A stretch of 64,000 bases of DNA from contig NC_054539.1 of the NCBI RefSeq assembly GCF_017654505.1, forward strand, positions 64,746,256 to 64,810,255, written 5' to 3'. Made by a program: the position numbers and the translations under genes. Under the pieces are notes generated by a model. It did no database searches and was not told where the DNA came from. It saw only the letters and a program-made list of their open reading frames with translations. Shown piece after piece: positions 53,597 to 64,000 of this stretch (positions within the stretch are counted from its first letter, which is position 1; each line of letters opens with the position of its first letter). The stretch comes from Polyodon spathula. Taxonomy: Eukaryota > Chordata > Actinopteri > Acipenseriformes > Polyodontidae.

Positions 53597-54324
53597 TAGA
53601 TAGATAGATAGATAGATAAATGTGTGTGTGTTCTGTAATTCCTTTGGCCAAGTTTGTTAGCGGGGTACACAAAAAGGAACCCTTTCTGTCAGGTTTATTT
53701 TTTGGTTTGTCTTTTTTTTGGGGGGGGGGGGCAGAGGTCATGTGACTTAAAGCTGCAGCTGCAATACACTTTATTGTCCTAATGTTTCGTACATAGCTGT
53801 ATTCTTAGATTCTCTCACTTAAGTTCTGTTACCAGTGTTGTCCAGTTAAACTTAACCCTTTCACTGCTACATTGATTTAACTTCTGGACATATCAGTGAT
53901 ATAGATCATTTCCATTTGACATCATGTTTACAAACTGTTCGATCTCACATACTTTGTTTTTGTTCTAGTTTTTATTTTGGCTGTGTCTCCATAACTTCCC
54001 TCTGAGAATTAAGACACCCTGTGTCATGAGCCTGCCAGGGTTCAATCTGGAACAACTGAAAATCGAGACCCATGTCCTTTTAATACAGGCTGGTAGTACT
54101 GCTTTTCAAAACTAGGGTCCTTTTAATTAACTAATCTGTTTCCTGTATCAGCATAAAGCGGACTCAGTTCTGGCCCTTTGAAGATTTGATACAATGTGTA
54201 CAGCAGTTCCATTGTTACGCAGTGCAGTGGAGCCAAGTAATACTGCACCCAAAGTGGCACAAAACCACATTCTGCTGTCTTTCTTTTTTATTTAAATGTT
54301 TTGTTCTCCAGAGACCCAGTTACA
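51982..54324. other. Noncoding DNA
   Basis: Nothing recognised beyond the compound microsatellite at 53535 and a G-run at 53719. Open frames at 53031-53360 on both strands show no domain. Confidence 0.55.
53535..53630. repeat. (TA)n(GATA)n(TG)n microsatellite
   Basis: About 30 TA units, six TAGA units and a short TG run. Confidence 0.97.
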
Positions 54325-55285
54325 AACATTTCAGCTCCTCTGTTTTGCGCTGTAAGTAGGTGCATAGACTGAGAGGCAAGTAGAAGAATTGGACTACAGT
54401 CAACTGGCATATTTTACTCTGGAATGCAGTCCTACCTGTTTAGTAAGCCGTGATGACCTTGGTGGTAAAAAATAAATTAATTTAAAAAACCTTTACAGTA
54501 CGTCAATACAGTTGTGTGGTGTAGAGGAGTTGCATAAGGACATATTTTGATAGACGTTCAGGTTTTGTGCTTTTGTCTTGGTGGCAGAGCCAAGCTTGGC
54601 TAAAGAAAGGTTTTCAGAAAAAAAACTACCAATCTTAAGAATTGAAGAGTCCATTGGGGCTCCCCTTATCAGTATGACACAGTCCCCATTTCTTGTTTAA
54701 ATCAAAACAAAGGATGGAAGAAGCCTTCTCTTGCTGTTAACAAGGGAGTCCTTGACCAAAGGAGGGAGGAATTAGTTCAACACACACAAGGTTTATAGTA
54801 GCTCTCTATTCAGCCAAATCAAAACTCACACACAAAGCAATGTTGCATTTTCACACAAGAATGATATTGAAGGTGTTAAAAATGTATCATTGCCTTAAAG
54901 GTGTAAGAAATGTAGCTTTTTTTGTGTACATTTTTCTCCCTTTAGCTTTCCTAATAATTGTCTCCATTACATTGCACTTGAGTGTCGGCACTGCATTTTT
55001 ATTCAGCTTTTCAAATGTAAGGGGCCACTGCCAGATTGTACTAGTGTCTTGTTATTGATTGTAAATGTATTCTACAATTGAAAGTTCTGATTGTCTTACT
55101 GTTGATGTACAATATAGTTTTAATTGAATGTGTCCTTATTGTGAGAAGTGTACTTTTAAGAGTACTTTTGAAAACACATTGGTGGTGGTCTGTAAACTTA
55201 AAGCACAGTATTCCAATGTGGTACAATGTAGTTCAGAAAACCAAAGCTTGTGATGTTGGAGCAGTTTTACTGCTTGCAAAACTGA

Positions 55286-55315
55286 GCCTGTCTTGCTTTT
55301 CAGAGCAAGACAGGC
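55286..55315. repeat. Perfect 12-bp hairpin at the inner edge of the left arm
   Basis: GCCTGTCTTGCT, a 6-base loop TTTCAG, then AGCAAGACAGGC. It starts just where the similarity between the two large arms ends, so it may mark the rearrangement point. Not followed by a T run, and no terminator role is inferred. Confidence 0.7.
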
Positions 55316-55655
55316 CGCATAGCACAGTGCAGACAGTATGTCATTGCGCTGTGATTTGCGTAAACCACGTTGAACTCTTGTGAAGGAGAAGCCATCTGTG
55401 GTTTCTCAGGCTGCTGTTGCAATGAAAGTTGGCGTGTCAGCATCGCAGGTGCGATTCACTTGGTTTAGGAATAAAAAAACATGGACTCGTATTTTAAATG
55501 ATGTATTTAACATTTAATCATAATGTATAGTGCTTTTATTAACAATCACAAAAGTGTGACTAAGGCCATCTTAACTGCCTCATTTAATTGGGACAGCCAT
55601 TTATTCTGGACATTTTTCCCTCCCAAGGCATCCCGATAAAGTGGTGCTGACTGTA
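55316..55655 (+). mobile_element. pogo/Tigger-like DNA transposon remnant in the spacer
   Basis: A frame at 55383-55510 reads KEKPSVVSQAAVAMKVGVSA, then SQVRFTWFRNKKTW. It resembles the helix-turn-helix DNA-binding region of pogo/Tigger transposases (Q-A-x-V-A-x-K-x-G-V-S, then W-x-x-N-x-x-x-W). The stretch GGGACAGCCATTTATTCTGG to GCTGACTGTA (55595-55655) resembles a pogo-type terminus ending CTG-TA. The DDE catalytic part is absent. Identification is by general resemblance only. Confidence 0.4.
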
Positions 55656-57251
55656 TTACATTTCACATCTAAATGTCTAAAACATCATAAGAAACAAACA
55701 CAAAGCCTTCCAGCTGTTTTATTAATTACAGTTTAATGGAAAACAACTGTAGCAACAGGCTTTCATTTTGACAGTGTGTTAAGAAAGTTGCTAACAAACT
55801 TCATCTTTTTACTGAGTCTCCCAAAATTTAAAAAACAAAAAAAAGAGTTTTTAAAAATGAAGCACTGTTAAAAAAAAAAGTCCTCAAAAAAACATTCCGT
55901 GAACATTTCTTAAAAGTTTTGTGGAAATGTGCCATAGAGAGACAACTTTTGCTCTGTTTCGAATGCGTTGTTGATTTTGTAATCTGATTTTTTACCCTAG
56001 GGGAAAGTCCCATACACAAAACTAGTTCTGGTTGAAATTAATTGGGCACAGTCCTTACATCAAAAGGGATTACTCGTGATCTAACACAGCATTCTGTATT
56101 TCTGAGAAAATCTCATTATTTAGGGGTACCGATGCGCAGTCTTGCAAGCAGTAGAACTGATCCAACATCACAAGCTTTGGTTTTCTGAACTACATTGTGC
56201 CACATTGGAATACTGTGCTTTAAGTTTACAGACCACCACCAATGTGTTTTCAAAAGTACTCTTAAAAGTACACTTCTCACAATAAGGACACATTCAATTA
56301 AAACTATATTGTACATCAACAGTAAGACAATCAGAACTTTCAATTGTAGAATACATTTACAGTCAATAACAAGACACTAGTACAATCTGGCAGTGGCCCC
56401 TTACATTTGAAAAGCTGAATAAAAATGCAGTGCTGACACAAGTGCAATGTAATGGAGACAATTATTAGGAAAGCTAAAGGGAGAAAAATGTACACAAAAA
56501 AAGCTACATTTCTTACACCTTTAAGGCAATGATACATTTTTAACACCTTCAATATCATTCTTGTGTGAAAATACAACATTGCTTTGTGTGTGAGTTTTGA
56601 TTTGGCTGAATAGAGAGCTACTATAAACCTTGTGTGTGTTGAACTAATTCCTCCCTCCTTTGGTCAAGGACTCCCTTGTTAATAGCAAGAGAAGGCTTCT
56701 TCCATCCTTTGTTTTGATTTAAACAAGAAATGGGGACTGTGTCATACTGATAAGGGGAGCCCCAATGGACTCTTCAATTCTTAAGATTGGTAGTTTTTTT
56801 TCTGAAAACCTTTCTTTAGCCAAGCTTGGCTCTGCCACCAAGACAAAAGCACAAAACCTGAACGTCTATCAAAATATGTCCTTATGCAACTCCTTTACAC
56901 CACACAACTGTATTGACTTACTGTAAAGGTTTTTTAAATTAATTAATTTTTTTACCACCAAGGTCATCACGGCTTACTAAACAGGTAGGACTGCATTCCA
57001 GAGTAAAATATTCCAGTTAACTGTAGTCCAGTTCTTCTACCAGCCTCTCAGTCTATGCACCTACTTACAGCACAAAACAGAGGAGCTGAAATGTTCATCA
57101 TTTGAAAATGCTGTATCCCAATTAAACCAAGTAACGTCCCAATTAAACAACATAAATAGCATTGGGAAGAACCATCACCAGGAGTTCTATCCCATTTAAG
57201 CATCAATCCCCATTATCAGGATCCCGGTGCCATTTGTATTAGTTTTATATG

Positions 57252-57375
<124 letters not shown>

Positions 57376-57879
57376 TTTGGTGTATCATTTGACTTTGTGG
57401 TTATTCAAAACTTAAAAATTGATGACATTTTTCTAAACACATACACGTGTAGGTAAGGTTGGAATGCAAATTCAAGACTCAGTTTCTCTCTGGTTTCCAG
57501 CTCTTAGTCACAATGGGGGCGGTGGAGTCATAGTTACGGGAAGGTGTGGAGGAACTGCAGGGGTCGATTTGTTTGCACTTCTCATACGGTCTTCAGAATT
57601 CAGTTTTGATCACCCGATAAAGCCTGTCATGTTGAAAGCTTTTCTAGCACACTTATGATTCCATTCCAATAAAACCACATTTACTCATGGTCTTGAGTGA
57701 ACTTCATTGACTGTCAGGGTGTATTGCATTCTCAACATGGCTTCAGCTGTAACTCTCTTTTGGACAGCAAAACAGCACTTAAATACATTTATTTCCCACA
57801 TTTCTGAGTTTTTGCAGAATATATTCACAGATTATGTTTTCCACAGTGATTTCATAAAATGAAAATCTTTTTAAAATAT

Positions 57880-57996
57880 TAAATATCTATATAGTGCAAA
57901 AGGTTGTTTAAATATTAAATATTATATAGTATATCTATATTATATATACAGTGATTATATATTATATCTATATAGTACTAGCATCAATAGATAGAT

Positions 57997-58043
<47 letters not shown>

Positions 58044-58205
58044 TAGATATAGGTATATGAGTCAAAACACACCCAGTGCCGCTATAGAAAGTCTACACCC
58101 CTTTCAAAAATGTTGCCCTTTTGGAAAACTATAGCCTGGAATTAAAATATATAATTATATATATATATAATATATATAATATATAGATATATATATATAT
58201 TATAT
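57880..58205. repeat. TA-rich and GATA microsatellite block
   Basis: Includes TATATAG palindromes, about 15 GATA units (57986-58052), and between TA runs a short sequence GCTATAGAAAGTCTACACCC (58081-58100) that looks like part of a dispersed fish DNA-transposon repeat. Confidence 0.85.
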
Positions 58206-58243
58206 ATATTGCAAATATCAACACATTGTAGGCCTAGGATGCC

Positions 58244-58570
58244 GAGCAGCATGTTTTCACTCACTCAGGGTTGTGTGTTTGGTGAGTGGAGAACGGGTGT
58301 GGAGAAGAGAAAGTAAAAAAGTACCGTATATAATAATATCAGCTTGCTGTGTTTGTCTGTGTTGTCCGTTTTTGTCTGGATATTTATTTAGGCTAAAGTG
58401 CTGTGTCCTTTGTTTTGTTTGTCTTGCAACCTTTTATTTTCTGCTCTGTTTAATTATTAAATGCTGAGCGAAAACAATTGCTCAGCTTCACCAAACTCCA
58501 CCTGTCTGTTTATTTTGTGTTGGTTCCTGTTTCTGGTCTGACATCACCCACTACAGCCGTCTTTGTGACA
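58244..58570 (+). mobile_element. LTR fragment of the same family, 5'-truncated
   Basis: Begins GAGCAGCATGTTTTCACTCAC, a match to the LTR at 49.5 kb just after its TATA box, and runs through GGTGAGTGGAGAACGGGTG, an ATTAAA signal, GGTCTGACATCACCCACTAC and the end TTTGTGACA. The 5' part is missing and replaced by TA-rich microsatellite and other repeat sequence. It is clearly diverged from the other copies. Confidence 0.75.
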
Positions 58571-59017
58571 GCAAGTCATCTGCAGGGGGATGCTGCATGC
58601 TTTCCTTTAACAAATGACAGCACTCTGTTTTAGTAATGAAGCAATTACCACTATGTTTAGGCTTTATAGTGTTCTGAAGTACTATCTACTTAGGTTTATT
58701 TAATGTTTAAACAGGTCCATGAAATGTCAGCGAAACCCTCATTTAATTTCGCAACCTACCCTTGAAAAATAAGTACATTTACTGTGATTTAAGTAGACAC
58801 CTACTTATAGGCAATACTATCATAGCATCAAACAGGAAGAATACTTTTGAATTAGCATGTTTGGAGATTTGCAACGAAATTGTTGAAATAAATCATTGTA
58901 GACATCTATTTCTTGTAACTTTTTTTCCTCATCCCCAAAAGCAAAACTTTTGCTACAAAAGATTTTTCCTGTAATTATTTGTTTTTGAGAAATTTCTAAA
59001 AATTATAAATTTCCATT

Positions 59018-59020
<3 letters not shown>

Positions 59021-59102
<82 letters not shown>
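59021..59102. repeat. (TA)41 microsatellite
   Basis: Pure TA run of 82 bases. Confidence 0.97.
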
Positions 59103-59105
<3 letters not shown>

Positions 59106-60438
59106 TTGTAAATCGAATCCTGACTTTGACATCGATTATCTTGCAAATTCTAATGATGATTATCGTCAGTCCCTCACAGTAACAGTTTAAAGGGACAGTA
59201 ATTCATCTTTTTATAGAGCATGGTAAAAAACAAATTTAAAAAGACACGTTTGATAAATACATTGGCATTTAAATGTAGCACTCTCCAATTTTCATATTCC
59301 TGTCATCACTATTCCTTCGCCTTGTTTTGTGTAAAACCTCATTCCAGTGTAAACTAACAGTAAATTAAGGAAAAAAACAAAAAACAAAAACAAAACAACC
59401 CCACTGTCCAAAGGAGAAAAACAAAATAATGGAAATTCACATGGAAATAATTCTCTTGCTCTTTTATTTTATTTTTAATTTGCTGTTGAGTTTAGAATTT
59501 ATGAATTACGGAGCCCAGCTTCTGGCAAATGCAGCAGTCCCTTGTCAGCATGCCGCGGCTGCAGAGATGCATTCACTTTTTGCTGTCGTATTTAATCAAA
59601 ACTTTACACGACTTTGCATAGTGATTTAGATTTCCATTATCTTCAGTGAATACAACTATAGCGTAATTTTTCCAAATATTACATTAGTGGTAGCCTACCC
59701 TTTCCTGCAGAGGAACTAGACACAGCGACACATTCTCCGGTTGATCATTTTGGCTTGATGGTTGTTTTTTTTGTTTATCATCTACTTTTTCTGGATGTTT
59801 GTTTTTCAGATGTACAGCGAAGTTTGATAGGTAGTTACCCATTTGCATATTGCACACACTGCCTTGTCCTTGCTTATAAAAGGTACACAGTCTTGTCCTT
59901 TAATTTTCCAGAACCGAAAGTGCTGCCAAACATTACTTTTGGTTGCTCCTGGATTTCTCCCCAGCTCCTGTTCAAACACTAACATGTAGATAGCCATGTG
60001 CCTGACAAGCAGGTTGCATTCTGATATTTAACCAGAAAAAAAAATAAACTAAAATAATAATAATAATTTTTGAAACAGCGGAACGTGACAACATAGTTAA
60101 GTTGAAGAGTATTAGTTTTGCTCAAGAGAGACTGCTGCAGTTGGGACTGATTTTTAACAAAATTATATCTACAAAATGAATTAATAAAAGCAGGTTACTC
60201 TTGATCTCTGCAGCATCATCCTGTATTTGTTCACCATTGCATAGTCTCAGTAACTTTTAGTAGAAGCAACAACACAGATTACGTTCTTGACAATAAGTTA
60301 ATATGTATAAGACCCATTTTTAATTTCTTGGAATGTTCGATTTCATTAAAATATTGTCTGTTTGTTATGGTGGGTTCCCAATCAATAGATAATTCGATTT
60401 TTATTATAATTCGATTTTATAATAATAACATTACGGAA

Positions 60439-60443
<5 letters not shown>

Positions 60444-60510
<67 letters not shown>
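60444..60510. repeat. (TA)33 microsatellite
   Basis: Pure TA run, preceded by AT-rich ATAATAATAAC sequence. Confidence 0.97.
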
Positions 60511-60511
<1 letters not shown>

Positions 60512-63044
60512 CCTTCTGAATGCTATATGGGTCATTAGTAAGCAATAGCAGCTCAGTGTCTTGTGTAATGTGGTCTGTACAGAGGAAATGTATCCTAAAG
60601 CTGAAGTCCTAGGAGATGGAAGATCCTGATCATGAAGATTGAGTGTCATGCTTATGCCCTAGTCCATCCTAGCAGTGGCACATGATCTAAACAAACCCAA
60701 CCTGTCATTAATGTGATGTGGTATCTATGGTTGTAGTGGGTTAACAGTTAAAATAACTGAAAAAAAACAGCTCAAGAATGACAAAGAGCAGGGTCTGGCC
60801 ACAGGAAGGTCTGCAGCTCCTCTAGCATGTCAATCCCAGTAAGAATCGCTGAGAGCTGAGATCACACAGAGCTTCATGTTGGGGGAGAAAGTCCCCTTAA
60901 AATTACAATTTTAACAAGGTTATAGAGGGTGAAATGAGTTTCTTGCTGTTGCTTTGTGCAAGGCAAGGAATACCCCAGCATAAATAAATCCAGAAATGCT
61001 CAAAATGGAATGAATAGGTGGCATGCTGGTTCTTTGTCTAGTCTCCAAGGAGATGTGTGCCCTTAGCAGAGAAGCAGTCAAAATAATTGCACAGGTTCTT
61101 CAAGTTAAAGATGAGCTTTGGGAGAGCAGCTGTAGATTACTATTGACTTATAGTCTACATGTCATTCCAAGCCACTGTGAAGTAACATTTTCCTTTATCG
61201 AAGTTAACAAAATAAATTACCTTCATTTAAAACAAATGTTTGGCTGGTATTCTTTTATTTCTATGCCCCATGGACCGTGCTATTAAATAAAAATGGGAAA
61301 AAAATGCCTGAACCTTTCCAAATGATGCAAGTGAACCAAAATAAATTAATAGATAAATATACCTTTAAAATACACCGATTTACTTTCCACCTGTCTCAGG
61401 TGAACATTGATGCCTGACAAATCTTTGTGAATGATCAGGACTTTACTTTGGATTGTTGTTGTTGTTTTCTGTGCCGTTTGAATTTTGGCAATTTCTCTAA
61501 TAAGTCGTACTTCTTGTCTGCTGTTGATCGTCTTTATTTTTCATTATGACTCCAGTAACGGTTGGCTGAGTCATGTTCCATGCAGTGGAGTTTTGTGTTT
61601 GGTCAGGTAGGGTACCCGTAATGGGGAGAGTACTTATTTCATCCTTGCATCTTTGTGGCAGGTTACTGTAAGTGGGCTTTACCTGAGTCAGAGTGAAATC
61701 ATTATATATGTTGTTATTCTAATGAGAGATTTTTTTTAATTTAATTTTTTTGCTGAAGGTTTTAGACTAAATTATTCCATGGAAATGTGTTCATTTCCAC
61801 TGGCAGAGGAAGGTAACTACTTGTGGTCTAGTTTTATATTTGCTACCCACGTACTGCTCCCCACGTACTGATCCCAACTAAGTCTTTATTTGCTGTGAAA
61901 AAAATCAAGATAGTGTCTGTGAGTTATGGAGACTGTCAAGCTGACGAAATTATTTTTGACTACTTAAAAGTACTGTTTAAGAATATGTTCAAATATATAT
62001 ACATTACACATTTGAACCAAGCAGCTGTTTGTCATTGGTACTTGGTGTATCTTGCACTTATGGAAACCAGCCTGTTTTACTAATAGCATTGCATGGTGAG
62101 GAAAAAGTATTTTAAAAATGGAATGCATAGTTATTACTGTTGTGCTTTGTCTTCTGCAGTGGCAATTTGAAATAGTATGAATGGATGACTTCCATGCCTA
62201 GCAATAACTATAGCAGCCCAGTTTGAAGCTTTTATGTTTGTTTATTGTCTTCTTCTCTAATGGACCATGACCCCTGTAATAAAAAGAACAGCTGCATAAT
62301 TCTGAAATAAATTATCTTTCATTTACAGTGCTACAGTACTGTGTTACTACTTATATTTCAATTGATGTTGTAAAATACTGAACTTACACTGTCTGAACCA
62401 CACAAATATATATACAGGACATGTTAACTAGCTTGTGTGGTTGACAGCAGAGCATGTGAGTGGAGCTGGGCCATTTTGCTAAGAGCGTGGAGTGGAGTGG
62501 GTAAAGTGCCTGAGCGGAGCATGAGCGTGAAAAGCCCCTGGCACTGCTTCTGCACCATTGCCCTGTACATGTAAGATATGATCCATAAACAGTGCAGCTT
62601 TGCAATGCTCCAACAATATTGTGCAATCTATGAAATTGCCCTGTATAATTAAAGTTAACAAAATAATCAGTAATATCCCATTATTTATTACAACAGCAAA
62701 AGCCATTGTGTGCTTGTATATGCTTATACAATTAAAAACATCTTTAACCACATGGTATGTGCAAAAGGGTCAGTGTATGTTAGGATCCCAATACAAAATA
62801 AGACACCATCAGCTTGGGGTTAAATTACTTTTAGCTGAAATTGCGTCGTGTTCTGCTTGGGGTTGTCTTGCGAGTGATCCCATCAAGGTGCAGAAGATTC
62901 ACTTTTCATCACTTCATCTAAAAGTGAGAATGATTATTCTCCAGGGAAATAAATCTTAAAAAAAAAAAACACTTAAAACCCCAGTTACTGCTGCAATAAA
63001 TATTTTGCAGACCTATGTGAACGTGTCAATTATAGCTATCAAAT

Positions 63045-64000
<956 letters not shown>

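Larger units (their letters stand above)
54325..57095. repeat. Large inverted repeat with 960-bp arms
   Basis: The left arm (54325-55284) and right arm (56137-57095) are reverse complements, about 98% alike by reading through, with a few single-base changes and tiny indels. The spacer is 852 bp. Outer edges are AACATTTCAGCTCCTCTG on the left and its complement on the right; inner edges fall at TGCTTGCAAAACTG. No target duplication is visible at the outer edges. The arms hold no recognisable gene; short open frames on both are mirror images. It may be an inverted duplication or a large fold-back element. As RNA it would form a long hairpin. Confidence 0.9.

Noticed and set aside
54840..56579. 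Paired open frames beginning MKVLIVLLLMYNIVLIECVL
   Set aside because: Mirror-image frames in the two arms of the inverted repeat; no conserved domain, AT-rich hydrophobic translation.

Overview
The window looks like vertebrate nuclear DNA: AT-rich, CpG-poor, full of microsatellites and transposable elements, with hardly any protein-coding sequence. The mix of elements (CR1-type LINEs ending in 8-bp TTCTTATG units, DIRS tyrosine-recombinase retrotransposons, Tc1-like, hAT and pogo-like DNA transposons, a LINE with a restriction-like endonuclease, a tRNA-derived SINE) fits a ray-finned fish. A non-teleost such as sturgeon or paddlefish is my best guess, but this is an inference from repeat style and not a proof.

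The one host exon I can support is on the + strand at 42306-42681. It has a good acceptor and donor, enters in phase 0 and leaves in phase 1. It starts with a V-D-x-x-D-T-x-K motif and carries an N-G-C-x-T motif, as exon 4 of vertebrate DNMT3A (de novo DNA methyltransferase, unstructured N-terminus) does. If that is right, most of the window is two large repeat-laden introns. A weaker, phase-compatible candidate for the next exon lies at 51851-51981.

Layout. 1-13.5 kb: sparse AT-rich DNA with homopolymers, a TA/GA microsatellite, small palindromes and a tRNA-derived SINE (6.1-6.5 kb). 13.74-14.46 kb: minisatellite of 36-bp units. 15.6-17.5 kb: decayed full-length hAT transposase (- strand). 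18.2-21 kb: decayed CR1 LINE joined to an R2-like LINE 3' half (- strand). 23.35-23.86 kb: short hAT element. 27.3-30.5 kb: DIRS copy lacking the reverse transcriptase. 30.6-31.15 kb: Tc1-derived MITE. 32.9-35.9 kb: a 19-bp minisatellite split by a solo LTR that is itself split by a CR1. 38.75-42.07 kb: a second DIRS copy with gag, RT and recombinase remnants and the classic internal complementary region, ending 240 bp before the exon. 42.7-54 kb: fold-back elements, another CR1, a perfect solo LTR and a LINE 3' tail. 54.3-57.1 kb: an inverted repeat with 960-bp arms about 98% alike. 57.2-63.1 kb: TA-rich microsatellites and an LTR fragment. 63.15-64 kb: an internally deleted Tc1-like transposon cut by the window edge.

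No tRNA, rRNA, CRISPR array or operon was found. All transposon genes seen are broken. The most unusual structures are the giant inverted repeat, the two DIRS elements with intact terminal logic, and the three-layer nested minisatellite/LTR/CR1 locus.
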